Origin: Bacillota bacterium
Lineage (GTDB): Bacteria > Bacillota > Clostridia > Christensenellales > Pumilibacteraceae
Assembly (NCBI GenBank): GCA_009787385.1
Contig: WRGC01000016.1
Coordinates: 1-38,929, forward strand
Direction of reading: 5' to 3'
DNA length: 38,929 nucleotides
The notes below the pieces were generated by a model. That model was not told the DNA's origin. It saw nothing but the letters and a program-made list of their open reading frames with translations, and ran no database searches. The position numbers and the translations under genes were made by a program. Within the stretch, counting starts at the first letter, position 1. Each line of letters starts with the position of its first letter. Of the stretch, positions 8,766-16,933 are shown in pieces.

Positions 8766-10001
8766 ATGAATTTTAAAGACAAACGAGTACTAATTATTGG
8801 GGCGGGAATAAGTGGCAAAGGGGCTTATAATGCACTCATTCACTTGGGTGCTTGTCCAATTATTTTTGATGACAGTTGTGATGTTGTAGATTGCAAAATC
8901 TTGGACAATGTGGACATAGTTGTAATTAGTCCAAGTGTCAAACTTACTCATTTACTAGTGCAAACTGCAAAACGCAAAGGTATGTATATTTGTGGTGAAA
9001 TAGAGTTGGGTTTTGCAATACATACAATGGGACACAATTCTCAAAGCCCTACAATAGCTATTACAGGCACAAATGGCAAGACAACACTCTGTCGTATGCT
9101 TAATCAATTGTTGCAATTATCAGGGCGTACTGTATGTCTTGCAGGAAATATTGGAGTATCATTTTCGTCAGCAGCTTCATTGATGGATTATGATGTTTCT
9201 ATACTTGAAGTTAGTAGTTTTCAATTGCAAAGTATTGATTTTTTTGCTCCAAAAATTTCTATAATTACCAATATATCACCTGACCATTTGGATATACATG
9301 ATAATATGCAAGAGTATGTAAATGCCAAATTTGCAATAACAAAAAATCAGACCAAAGATGATTATTTGTTATTGGGTGATATAGACCAAAAGTATTTGCA
9401 AGGATTAAAGACAAAAGCTAAAGTAATACACTTAGGTGTATCCACGCAAGAAACAGAATTGATGCCACAGTTGCATTTGAGTGGAGAATTTAATCATCGG
9501 GTATTGTATCAAGTTGCAAAAATTTTTAAAATATCTGATGACTTGGTTAGACAAACTATAGATAGTTATGTTTCTGACAGTCATAGATTGGAGTTTGTTG
9601 CAAGGGTAGGCAATACTGATTATATCAATGACAGCAAAGCAACAAATATTGGGGCAACTCTCTATGCACTTTCTCAAGTCAAAGGGAGTATTGCTCTGCT
9701 TTTGGGTGGAAGTGACAAGGGGCTAGACTACAACGAATTGTTTGTTAAAATTCCAACCAATGTCCATTATATTTTTGCCTTTGGCAATATTACCAATACT
9801 TTGCACAAGGTAGCTTTGCAAAACAATAAAGAAGTAACCTTGTGTGACAGTATGCAAGATGCTATTTTGCAAGCTAGCAAAACTACTGTAGATACTGTAC
9901 TGTTGAGTCCTGCTAGTGCTAGCTTTGATAGTTTTAAGGATTATAAGGATAGAGGGGACACTTTTAAGAGTATAGTCAATCAATTGTTGTCTAAGTATTG
10001 A
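8766..10001 (+). CDS. murD: UDP-MurNAc-L-alanine:D-glutamate ligase
   Basis: A 411-residue cytoplasmic Mur ligase that adds D-Glu to UDP-MurNAc-L-Ala. A Rossmann-like N-terminal domain starts with VLIIGAGISGKG; the ATP P-loop GTNGKTT is near residues 101-107; the middle domain has NISPDHLDIH; the C-terminal domain carries the NDSKATN and LLLGGSDKG signatures typical of MurD. It is a little shorter than E. coli MurD (438) but complete. The start follows an AT-only stretch ending in ATT and has no ribosome site, like murE and mraY, which may mean translation coupling or a non-Shine-Dalgarno mode. Confidence 0.96.
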   Translation: MNFKDKRVLIIGAGISGKGAYNALIHLGACPIIFDDSCDVVDCKILDNVDIVVISPSVKLTHLLVQTAKRKGMYICGEIELGFAIHTMGHNSQSPTIAITGTNGKTTLCRMLNQLLQLSGRTVCLAGNIGVSFSSAASLMDYDVSILEVSSFQLQSIDFFAPKISIITNISPDHLDIHDNMQEYVNAKFAITKNQTKDDYLLLGDIDQKYLQGLKTKAKVIHLGVSTQETELMPQLHLSGEFNHRVLYQVAKIFKISDDLVRQTIDSYVSDSHRLEFVARVGNTDYINDSKATNIGATLYALSQVKGSIALLLGGSDKGLDYNELFVKIPTNVHYIFAFGNITNTLHKVALQNNKEVTLCDSMQDAILQASKTTVDTVLLSPASASFDSFKDYKDRGDTFKSIVNQLLSKY

Positions 10002-10104
10002 TTTGTGTTTTTATATTAATTTTATAGGAAATTTAAAACTAATTTATAAAAAGTCAAACAAAACAGTATCAACTAACAGTTGATTATTGAGTGGAGTAAA
10101 ATGA

Positions 10105-11337
10105 ATGCAACGAGTGAAAATGTTAGGTAAAGACAACACTATAATTAATATACACCATGCACACAACAAGATAGATAGACGCCTAATTGTAGCTGTGGTA
10201 GTTTTGGTTGTGTTTGGTCTAGTGATGATATATAGTGCTAGTAGTTATGTTGCTGGTGAACAGTATGACAATAAGTTTTTTTATGTTATCAATCAGTCTA
10301 TTGCTGCGTTTATTGGTATAGGTGGATTGATATTTTGTACTTATTTAGATTATCACAAGTTGCAAAAATTGTCTATTCCTATTATACTTTTGTCTATTGT
10401 ATTGTTGATAGTTGTGTTGATACCTGGAGTTGGGATAGATGCTTATGGTGCAAGAAGATGGATAAATCTAGGGGTAATGACATTGCAAGCTAGCGAACCT
10501 GCCAAGTTTGGATTGATAATTTTTATTGCTTCTTATATGGCAAAATATCACAAGCGAATGACTACAAGAATAGGTTGGTTGCCAATCTTGGGTGTGAGTG
10601 GTATTGTGTGTTTGTTGATAATGATGCAACCCAATTTGTCTATTACGGTATGTGTAGTATTGTTGACTATACTTATGTTGTTTGTGGGTGGAGTCAAACT
10701 TAAGTATTTTGTAGTATTGTCATTGCCTATTGTAGCACTTGTACCTATATTGATTATTATAGAGCCATATAGATTTGATAGGTTGATAGCTTTTTTGGAT
10801 CCATGGGCAAATCCATTGGACGAAGGTTTTCAGTTGATACAATCTCTTTATGCATTGGGATCAGGTGGTATGTTTGGATTGGGTATATTTAATAGTCGTC
10901 AAAAGTTCTTGTTTTTGCCATTTGCCGAAAGTGATTTTATATTTAGTATTATTGGTGAAGAGTTGGGGTGGGTCGGTAGTATTGCCGTGTTGTGTCTATA
11001 TGCATACATAGTAGTTAGAGCTATCAAGATAGCGATTTCGGCAAGGGATAGGTTTGGAGCATATTTGGCAGCGGGTATAGCGGGTATAATTGCTATACAA
11101 ACTTTGGTCAATATAGCTGTAGTTACTGGTAGTATTCCACCTACAGGATTACCTTTGCCTTTTATAAGTCACGGAGGAAGTAGTCTAATGGTATTTTTGG
11201 CTAGTATAGGTATTTTGTTGAATATAAAAAAACAATCTCACATGGCTAGTGCTATTGTATTGCCGTCAAGTACAAGTTCTTTTATAGACAATAGTGTAGT
11301 TCAAAAAAACTTGATTGAGTTGCAAAAAATTACTTAG
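10105..11337 (+). CDS. ftsW: SEDS-family peptidoglycan polymerase (FtsW/SpoVE/RodA)
   Basis: A 410-residue integral membrane protein with about ten membrane segments. SEDS proteins polymerise glycan strands from lipid II together with a class B PBP, here probably the product of the gene at 4215. Family hallmarks include YSAS after the first helix, GARRWI, the EPAKFG box with its conserved Pro/Lys, GEELGW and the C-terminal PLPFISHGGSS. The start at 10105 is chosen because GGAG at 10093-10096 lies 8 nt upstream; an overlapping ATG at 10101 is out of frame. FtsW, SpoVE and RodA are hard to separate by eye; gene context after murD favours FtsW/SpoVE. The cluster ends here: murG, murC, ftsQ and ftsZ do not follow. 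Confidence 0.94.
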   Translation: MQRVKMLGKDNTIINIHHAHNKIDRRLIVAVVVLVVFGLVMIYSASSYVAGEQYDNKFFYVINQSIAAFIGIGGLIFCTYLDYHKLQKLSIPIILLSIVLLIVVLIPGVGIDAYGARRWINLGVMTLQASEPAKFGLIIFIASYMAKYHKRMTTRIGWLPILGVSGIVCLLIMMQPNLSITVCVVLLTILMLFVGGVKLKYFVVLSLPIVALVPILIIIEPYRFDRLIAFLDPWANPLDEGFQLIQSLYALGSGGMFGLGIFNSRQKFLFLPFAESDFIFSIIGEELGWVGSIAVLCLYAYIVVRAIKIAISARDRFGAYLAAGIAGIIAIQTLVNIAVVTGSIPPTGLPLPFISHGGSSLMVFLASIGILLNIKKQSHMASAIVLPSSTSSFIDNSVVQKNLIELQKIT

Positions 11338-11395
11338 TTGTTATATGTTGTTTGAGATTTACAAAATAGCACTCTTTAGAGTATTAATATTTAGT

Positions 11396-11573
11396 AGTGT
11401 ACAAATAGAGGACATTAAGATGAAAAAATACTTATAAATAAAATCAATCTTAAATCATTCGGGGGTTGGGGATTTTCTCAAAAAGCATTTTGGGTTCTTT
11501 TGGAGTGTCAAAAAAGAATAACGATTGTTTTGTTGATAGTCTGTATATTATTGTTAGTACTCTCTGGTGTACA
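11396..11573 (+). repeat. Interspersed ~190-bp repeat, copy B (forward)
   Basis: Related to copy A from end to end. It starts AGTGTACAAATAG and ends with the complement of AGTGTACACC. The right arm of the first hairpin and the TTCTTTTGGA...TCAAAAAAGAA hairpin are partly eroded compared with copies A and C. The 9 bases before the left end (TTTAGT-type) are also shared with copy A. It lies 59 bases after ftsW and just upstream of the promoter at 11602. Confidence 0.8.
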
Positions 11574-11601
11574 CTCTCTAATATTTTATTGTTTTGTACC
11601 C

Positions 11602-11630
11602 TTTACAAATTGTTTGAATTGTGGTATACT
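11602..11630 (+). promoter_or_regulatory. Promoter of lipoprotein gene
   Basis: TTTACA (11602-11607), 17-bp spacer, TATACT (11625-11630). The short leader carries a full AGGAGG ribosome site at 11638-11643, 5 nt before the ATG at 11649. Confidence 0.7.
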
Positions 11631-11648
11631 ACACAATAGGAGGGTTTT

Positions 11649-12686
11649 ATGAAAAAAATACTTACTAAAAATACAGTTGCAATACTAATATTGACACTAT
11701 TGTGTGGTTGTGTGTTGTTGGCGTGTTTTAAAATCAAACAGGGTGGTGAAATCAATCTTGGACTCACAACTAAAGATGCAAAGGTAGCACAAGGCTCTTT
11801 TACAACAGTAGAAGCTAAATTTAAAGATGGTGATAGCAACATGTCATTGCCAGACAATGCAGAGTTGACATGGACAGCAGAACCTGCAGGCAAAGTAGAG
11901 TTGAAGGACTTTGGTGCAAACAAACTCATAAAAGAAGTACACGCTATATGGGATGGTAATATATTAGAAGAAGGGAAAGACCAAACAGTCAAAGTCAAGT
12001 TGCAAGCTAAGTGGGAAGAACACAGTATGGACAAAACTGTGGATATTGTAGTTGTACCAGCTATTAGTACCAATATGTATGTGCAAATGTTTTCTGCTTT
12101 GCAAGACATGAAGAAAGGGGACTTTGACGCCGACAATGTTGCTGACCAACAAAATCTTGAAAAATGCACAATGTTGGCTAGTGCTTTGCAAGGGGCAGTG
12201 AGTATACCCAAAACAGAGCCAAACAGTCAATATCACACACCATTTCAAGTTTTGTCAAATATTGTTGATGGACTTGCCAAAGATGTCTTTAGTGACAAAT
12301 TTTATAATTGGGCAAAAGAATTTGATAGTGAAAAAATAAATAATGAAGAGTTGGAAGAATTTATACTGGGAATTTCAACTCCAGTTTCGGAATTGATAGA
12401 GAAGATTTTTAAAGAATTGGATAGCGATAATACTATTACTCAAGAAAAAAAAGATGAATTTTTACAAGAATTGGATAGTATATGGAATAGTGAAAAAGAG
12501 AAAGAATTGGGTGAGATTATTGCCAAAGCATACAAAGATGTAATTACATTTTTTGAACAAGATGGCTTAAAGGCATTTGAGAAGAATTTTGGGAATATGG
12601 TTGTAGAGATGGCAACTCAGTTGTCTACATCAATGATTCAATCTATTGTAGATATTGTAAAAGGAATGTTGGAGGAGCTACTGTAG
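11649..12686 (+). CDS. Predicted lipoprotein with helical C-terminal half
   Basis: A 345-residue protein I do not recognise. The signal sequence (Lys-rich start, hydrophobic residues 9-25) runs into LLCGC, a lipobox with the likely lipidated cysteine near residue 21; a second cysteine follows in LLAC near residue 26. Residues about 35-135 are beta-rich and may be an Ig-like sandwich (ending in a VDIVVVPA strand). From about residue 140 the sequence turns strongly helical and acidic, with Glu/Lys/Asp-rich segments. It has its own promoter (11602) and a consensus AGGAGG site, so expression may be high. It ends at a bidirectional terminator facing the oxidoreductase gene. A solute-binding or wall-associated role is possible, but nothing in the sequence shows it. 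Confidence 0.75.
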   Translation: MKKILTKNTVAILILTLLCGCVLLACFKIKQGGEINLGLTTKDAKVAQGSFTTVEAKFKDGDSNMSLPDNAELTWTAEPAGKVELKDFGANKLIKEVHAIWDGNILEEGKDQTVKVKLQAKWEEHSMDKTVDIVVVPAISTNMYVQMFSALQDMKKGDFDADNVADQQNLEKCTMLASALQGAVSIPKTEPNSQYHTPFQVLSNIVDGLAKDVFSDKFYNWAKEFDSEKINNEELEEFILGISTPVSELIEKIFKELDSDNTITQEKKDEFLQELDSIWNSEKEKELGEIIAKAYKDVITFFEQDGLKAFEKNFGNMVVEMATQLSTSMIQSIVDIVKGMLEELL

Positions 12687-12764
12687 TAGAGCCTGAAATA
12701 CTTGGAGTATTTGCATTAGGTTTGTAATATATTGATTTGATGTTATTAGTTGAACTTTGATTTA

Positions 12765-12807
12765 ACAACAAAACCACTGTATTCACTTAATACAGTGGTT
12801 TTGTTGT
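12765..12807. terminator. Bidirectional terminator between convergent genes
   Basis: A perfect 19-bp stem (12765-12783 with 12789-12807) with a 5-nt CACTT loop. The T-rich arm on either strand would serve the lipoprotein gene from the left and the oxidoreductase gene from the right. Confidence 0.85.
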
Positions 12808-12846
12808 GGTTGTATAATTTATTTGCGTAGAAAAATGTCTAAATTA

Positions 12847-13815
12847 TTATGCAATACCTTGTCTACATTTGGTCAATATATCCATCACTGCTAGTGAGTC
12901 AGTCAAGCTATACAATTGACTTTGTTGTTGGTTGTTGGACAACAAGTCCATAAAATAGAGTATTTGGTAAGTAAATTGCTCTATGTGTGGTTCAAAAGTA
13001 TGTTGTGTAGACTTGCCTTGATTGTTTACAACTTCAAATTGTTGAGCCCCATTGTAGTCAGGTATCAATATCTTGCCTTGTTGAGTAGTTATGTTGTAAA
13101 AACAATTTCTGTTGTCGCCTATAAAAATATGCCCTTTGGCTATCATGTCACCATATGTCAGTTTTATGACAGCATCAGTTTCAACTTCATTGACTATTTT
13201 GAGATAGTCACATTCTACTTTATCGGGTTTTCCAAATAGTTGATAGCATACACTTGCAAAGTATACGCCCAAATCTAGAATTACTCCACCTGCAAGTTCT
13301 TTGCGATACAATCTATACGCAGGGTCATTGAGATGCGGTATAGTAAAGAGACTGTCTACACTAAGGACTTTATCGTTGTTTTGATTGTCCAATAGTTTTT
13401 TGAGTGTGGCTATACTTGGTAGATATGCCGTCCACATTGCTTCCATAATCAATGTTTGTTGTTTGTTTGCTAGTTCTATGACTTGCTTTGCAAAATTGCT
13501 ATCTATTGCAAAAGGTTTTTCTAGTAGTATAGGTACTTTTTTGTGCAAAAATTGCATAGCATTGACATGATGCAAGTGGTTGTTGGTGCATATATACACA
13601 GCATCATAGTCTATAGTATTGCCGATGTCGTCGTATGTATATGGTGTCAAGTTGTGTTTGTTGGCAAAATCCTTTGCTCTATCAAAATCACTAGAAAAAC
13701 ACGCTACAGCTACAGCGTTGTCAATTTGTTGCAAAGCACTTATAAACCTATTGGTTATTTTGCCTGTGCCACATATAGCCCATTTTAAAGGTTGTTGTTT
13801 TGTATAAATTTTCAT
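12847..13815 (-). CDS. Gfo/Idh/MocA-family NAD(P)-dependent oxidoreductase
   Basis: A 322-residue dehydrogenase of the glucose-fructose oxidoreductase/inositol dehydrogenase family. The N-terminal Rossmann fold has GTGKITNRFI as its dinucleotide loop, and the family motif EKP (in LLEKPFA) is near residue 100 with the catalytic-site lysine. The C-terminal alpha/beta domain contains GGVILDLGVYF, with the Asp-x-x-x-x pattern common in this family. The substrate is probably a sugar, polyol or their derivative, but cannot be read. It is the only minus-strand metabolic gene in the first half. No ribosome site exists; the promoter -10 box lies just 6 nt before the ATG, which predicts a leaderless message. 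It is divergent from the tRNA-Leu gene. Confidence 0.92.
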   Translation of the reverse strand: MKIYTKQQPLKWAICGTGKITNRFISALQQIDNAVAVACFSSDFDRAKDFANKHNLTPYTYDDIGNTIDYDAVYICTNNHLHHVNAMQFLHKKVPILLEKPFAIDSNFAKQVIELANKQQTLIMEAMWTAYLPSIATLKKLLDNQNNDKVLSVDSLFTIPHLNDPAYRLYRKELAGGVILDLGVYFASVCYQLFGKPDKVECDYLKIVNEVETDAVIKLTYGDMIAKGHIFIGDNRNCFYNITTQQGKILIPDYNGAQQFEVVNNQGKSTQHTFEPHIEQFTYQILYFMDLLSNNQQQSQLYSLTDSLAVMDILTKCRQGIA

Positions 13816-13821
13816 TCTTTT

Positions 13822-13850
13822 ATTATACTATATCATGCTTTATATTGCAA
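13822..13850 (-). promoter_or_regulatory. Promoter of oxidoreductase gene, apparently leaderless
   Basis: On the minus strand: TTGCAA (13850-13845), 17-bp spacer and TATAAT (13827-13822). Six bases then separate it from the ATG at 13815, the same geometry as the ychF promoter. Confidence 0.7.
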
Positions 13851-13855
13851 TTGCC

Positions 13856-13884
13856 TTGACATGATATACAAAATATAGTACAAT
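13856..13884 (+). promoter_or_regulatory. Promoter of tRNA-Leu gene
   Basis: TTGACA (13856-13861), 17-bp spacer, TACAAT (13879-13884). Transcription should start near 13891, about 68 nt before the tRNA. The -35 box is only 5 bases from that of the divergent oxidoreductase promoter. Confidence 0.75.
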
Positions 13885-13958
13885 ATTTTTGTTATAATAG
13901 TGATGTTTTTGTATTTTATAATTGTGCAATCAATCAATCAAGCAATTTGTATATCTAT

Positions 13959-14044
13959 GCCCGAGTGGCGAAATGGCAGACGCACAGGACTTAAAATCCT
14001 GAGGAGGCAACTCCGTGCCGGTTCGAGTCCGGCCTCGGGCACCA
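13959..14044 (+). tRNA. tRNA-Leu(UAA)
   Basis: An 86-base class II tRNA. The acceptor stem GCCCGAG (13959-13965) pairs with CTCGGGC (14034-14040), followed by discriminator A and an encoded CCA. The anticodon stem CAGGA/TCCTG encloses loop CTTAAAA with anticodon TAA, which reads Leu UUA (and UUG by wobble). A long variable arm (AGGAGGCAACTCC-type) confirms the leucine class, and the T arm is GCCGG-TTCGAGT-CCGGC. UUA is the leading Leu codon in such an AT-rich genome. It has its own promoter and terminator, so it is a single-gene transcript. Confidence 0.98.
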
Positions 14045-14069
14045 AAAACAGCATATTTTTATATTTTTT

Positions 14070-14104
14070 AAAAAGCTTTGAATACAATATTCAAAGCTTT
14101 TTTG
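14070..14104 (+). terminator. Intrinsic terminator after tRNA-Leu
   Basis: A perfect 15-bp stem (14070-14084 with 14088-14102, AAAAAGCTTTGAATA against its complement) with a 3-nt loop and T-rich end, 26 bases after the tRNA. Confidence 0.88.
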
Positions 14105-14228
14105 ATTTAAATTGACTTTTAATTATTAAAAATATAATATTTTTTTACAAATAAATGCAAAAATTGCAAATAAATAAATTATTTTTTACAATTTAATGTA
14201 TTGTATGCATAATTTGTATTTAATATAT

Positions 14229-14257
14229 TTGTCTTTTTTATACATTTGTGATACAAT
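14229..14257 (+). promoter_or_regulatory. Promoter of DegV-family gene
   Basis: TTGTCT (14229-14234), 17-bp spacer, TACAAT (14252-14257). The leader would be about 57 nt long. The 124 bases between the tRNA terminator and this promoter are very AT-rich and hold nothing else I can name. Confidence 0.6.
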
Positions 14258-14320
14258 AACTACAAGCAAGATTATAAAATGTCTAAAACTATTATTGTTG
14301 TAATAGTATGGAGTACTATA

Positions 14321-15175
14321 ATGAGTAGATTTTTTTGTGACAATTGTTGTGATTTGACGCAAGACCAAGTCAATGAGTTGGGTATTGAAGTAATTAGAAT
14401 ACCTTATTTTTTGGAAGGCAAACTTGTGACTGGTGAGCTTGGTGCAGAGTTTGACTCTGAAAAGTTTTTTGACAATATGAAAAATGGTGCAACGGTTAGT
14501 ACTTCGGCACTAAATCCACTAGAATATACAGAGATTTGGGAGCCAATTTTGGCTAATGGTGAAGATATATTGTATGTTGCATTTTCTCACAACATGAGTG
14601 GAACATTCAATAATATGAATGTAGCATTGACAGAGTTGCGTCAAAAGTATCCCCAACGCACTATTACTGTCGTAGATACTCAACTTATGGCATTGGGGTT
14701 GGGACTTGTTGTATACTTAGCAGCAAAAAAACACAAAGAGGGAGCTACTGATGTACAAGTTGTAGAATATGTAAAAGATATTTGCAAGAAGGTGCGTACT
14801 TATGTCACGGTAGAAGATTTGAAGTATCTCAAAAGAGGCGGGAGAGTTAGTGGCATTACAGCTTTTATTGGTGGTATACTCAATATTAAGCCTATTTTAA
14901 AACTTGTAGATGGCAATCTTATCAAGGTAGACAAGGTTAAGGGACGCAAGACATCTTTGAAATATTTGTTGAATGTATTGGAAACCGAAAATGTTGATAC
15001 CAATTATCCAATAACACTTGGCAATGCACATTGCAAAGAAGATGCAGAACAATTTACAGCTGATATAAAAGACAAGTATCCAAATGCTGAGGTTTGGAAT
15101 CAATCTATTGGTCCCGTGGTGGGTTGCCACAGTGGTCCTGGGACTGTGGCACTGTTCTTTTTGTCTAAAGATTAG
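14321..15175 (+). CDS. DegV family protein (FakB-like fatty acid binding)
   Basis: A 284-residue cytoplasmic protein. DegV/FakB proteins bind one fatty acid and present it to the kinase FakA for use in phospholipid synthesis. Family signatures are an N-terminal FCDNCCDL (in place of the usual DSTSDL), STSALNPLEY, the lipid-contacting AFSHNMSGTFNN, VVDTQLMALG, and GRVSGITAFIGGILNIKPIL. The ATG at 14321 is chosen over one at 14279: GGAG at 14310-14313 lies 7 nt upstream and the family begins right before the first strand. No FakA/Dak2 partner gene is in the window. The ApbE gene follows after 38 bases, so the two may be co-transcribed. Confidence 0.92.
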   Translation: MSRFFCDNCCDLTQDQVNELGIEVIRIPYFLEGKLVTGELGAEFDSEKFFDNMKNGATVSTSALNPLEYTEIWEPILANGEDILYVAFSHNMSGTFNNMNVALTELRQKYPQRTITVVDTQLMALGLGLVVYLAAKKHKEGATDVQVVEYVKDICKKVRTYVTVEDLKYLKRGGRVSGITAFIGGILNIKPILKLVDGNLIKVDKVKGRKTSLKYLLNVLETENVDTNYPITLGNAHCKEDAEQFTADIKDKYPNAEVWNQSIGPVVGCHSGPGTVALFFLSKD

Positions 15176-15213
15176 TCGTACTATTTTGGTGTTCAAAAGT
15201 TTATTATTCAAAT

Positions 15214-16479
15214 ATGCACAAAATATCTTTCAAAAGGTTTGTAATATTTTTAGGGGCTATAGTTTGTATAGTCCCGTCTTTGGCGTGTACTAGAATTGAC
15301 AGTACTTATCTTCAACGCAACGAAGTCGTATTTGGCGGGGGGATACAAATGCAGGTTGCAGCGATGGGGAGATATGCTGACTTGGCAATAGACAAGATAT
15401 TTGATGTAGCATATGAGTTGAATGCTCATATAAGATTGGACAAAGATGAGAATGGCAAAGATAGTATGCTTAGCGTATTTAATGATGGCGAAGAAGATGA
15501 AATGTATGAGATAGATGAACATATATACAATATGATGAGTGCCGTGTTGGATTATTATGAAATACTAAAGGGGAATTTTGATCCAAGAATTGCACAATTG
15601 GCAAAATTGTGGAATGTAGATAGTGAGGGTATAGCAAAATATGGTGGAGCATTAAATCCTAATTCTCCCGCTACCCTGCCTAGTTTGGGAGATGTTGAAG
15701 ATACAATATTTGAGAGTGGGTTGAATTATCCATTGGTACAAGATGGTGATAGTCTAATAAAATTAATTAGACAAGATGACAAATATTATATGTCCAAGAG
15801 TATACCCAATCTCAAGTTGGATTTGGGTGGAATAGCCAAAGGTTATTTGGCTGATATAGGTGGAGAGATATCAAAAGAATTTGAATTGCAATCTGCTAGC
15901 TTTAATATTAGTGGTGACTTGTATGTTTATGGCAATCATTCTTCAGGTGACAAATGGACTGTAGGCATTACAGACCCACGCCCACGCATAACCTTGTTGA
16001 GAAATACACAAGTTGCTGCAACATCAATATCAGATACTGGATTGACTACAAGTGGTGACTACGAAAGGTATTACAAATTTATTTATGAGTCTCAAGAAGA
16101 AGTAAATTGGTTGACAGATAGTATTTTGGTGCAACACATAATCAACCCCAAGACAGGTATTCCTGCAGGACTAATGCAAGATGAGAATGACTCATCAAAG
16201 TGGGCTAATCAACCTTTGGCAGTATCTAGTGCTACTGTTGTTCATCCATCTTCTATGATAGCCGAAATGATATCTACTGCATGTGTGTCTGCAGGATTGG
16301 AAGAAGGAGTAAATATAGCAAAAGCAGTTGTTGCTAAAGATGATGGGGTGAGTGTATTTATATTGGAAGATGATAGTAGAAATATTGTAGATTATTCAAG
16401 ATATGCTACTGTGGGTGATTGGAAATTTTATAATAGTGACAAATACGATGAGTATAAGAGATATAAGTTGTATTCTTAA
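15214..16479 (+). CDS. apbE: ApbE lipoprotein, FAD:protein FMN transferase
   Basis: A 421-residue exported flavin transferase that moves FMN from FAD to Thr/Ser of extracytoplasmic proteins. A signal sequence ends in the lipobox SLAC, with the lipidated cysteine near residue 25. Family motifs are LDLGGIAKGYLAD near residues 206-218, GDLYVYG, SGDYERYYKF, HIINPKTGIPA near residues 308-318, and AVSSATVVHPSSMIAEMISTA. In the last motif, most family members have Asp at the metal-binding place; here it reads Glu (AEMIST), which may be tolerated. It is longer than the usual 330-350 residues. The NusG_II and Gx-transporter genes follow directly. No FMN-accepting domain is encoded in this window. Confidence 0.94.
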   Translation: MHKISFKRFVIFLGAIVCIVPSLACTRIDSTYLQRNEVVFGGGIQMQVAAMGRYADLAIDKIFDVAYELNAHIRLDKDENGKDSMLSVFNDGEEDEMYEIDEHIYNMMSAVLDYYEILKGNFDPRIAQLAKLWNVDSEGIAKYGGALNPNSPATLPSLGDVEDTIFESGLNYPLVQDGDSLIKLIRQDDKYYMSKSIPNLKLDLGGIAKGYLADIGGEISKEFELQSASFNISGDLYVYGNHSSGDKWTVGITDPRPRITLLRNTQVAATSISDTGLTTSGDYERYYKFIYESQEEVNWLTDSILVQHIINPKTGIPAGLMQDENDSSKWANQPLAVSSATVVHPSSMIAEMISTACVSAGLEEGVNIAKAVVAKDDGVSVFILEDDSRNIVDYSRYATVGDWKFYNSDKYDEYKRYKLYS

Positions 16480-16537
16480 AAGCGATATTTAATAATAGTT
16501 TGTTGTGTATTATCTCTAAAGTATAGTTGAGTATGAT

Positions 16538-16921
16538 ATGAATATAGACAAAATCAATATAGTAAAAAATTCTAAACCTATAAAAATATGGGACTTATCT
16601 ATTTTGATATTTGTTGTGACGGTTAGTGTAGTGGCATTTTTTTTGTTGTTTAATCAAAAGGGGGCTGTTGTACAACTTTGGATAGATGGAAAATACATAT
16701 CCGACTACAACCTAAATCATACACAAAGTATAGAGTTGGATGTGCATTTGGGACATATGTGTTTTAGTATAAGTGATGGCAAGGTGTTTGTAGTACATGC
16801 AGATTGTGATGACCAAATTTGTGTTAGAATGGGTGAGATAGATAAAGTCAATCAGACAATAGTGTGTAGTCCCAACAATGTGATATTGCGTATTGTGGGT
16901 GAGAGTGATTTGGACTTTTAG
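16538..16921 (+). CDS. NusG domain II-containing membrane protein (EetA-like)
   Basis: A 127-residue protein with one membrane segment (about residues 18-41) and an outward-facing NusG domain II fold. The recognisable part is the end: HADCDDQICVRMGEID followed by IVCSPNN, which matches the family pattern of three conserved cysteines in 'DC..QICV..G.I......IVC.PN'. In known Firmicutes loci such proteins sit beside ApbE/FmnB and a Gx-transporter protein; the Listeria flavin-based electron transfer locus calls this pair EetA and EetB. The biochemical role is not firmly known. The gene follows apbE by 58 bases and precedes the transporter-like gene by 12. Confidence 0.88.
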   Translation: MNIDKINIVKNSKPIKIWDLSILIFVVTVSVVAFFLLFNQKGAVVQLWIDGKYISDYNLNHTQSIELDVHLGHMCFSISDGKVFVVHADCDDQICVRMGEIDKVNQTIVCSPNNVILRIVGESDLDF

Positions 16922-16933
16922 TTATTATTAAAC

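Noticed and set aside
11603-12211. A 202-residue minus-strand ORF
   Set aside because: Antisense to the lipoprotein gene at 11649, which has promoter, ribosome site and signal sequence.
13900-14115. A 71-residue + strand ORF
   Set aside because: It runs through the tRNA-Leu gene and its terminator; a chance frame.
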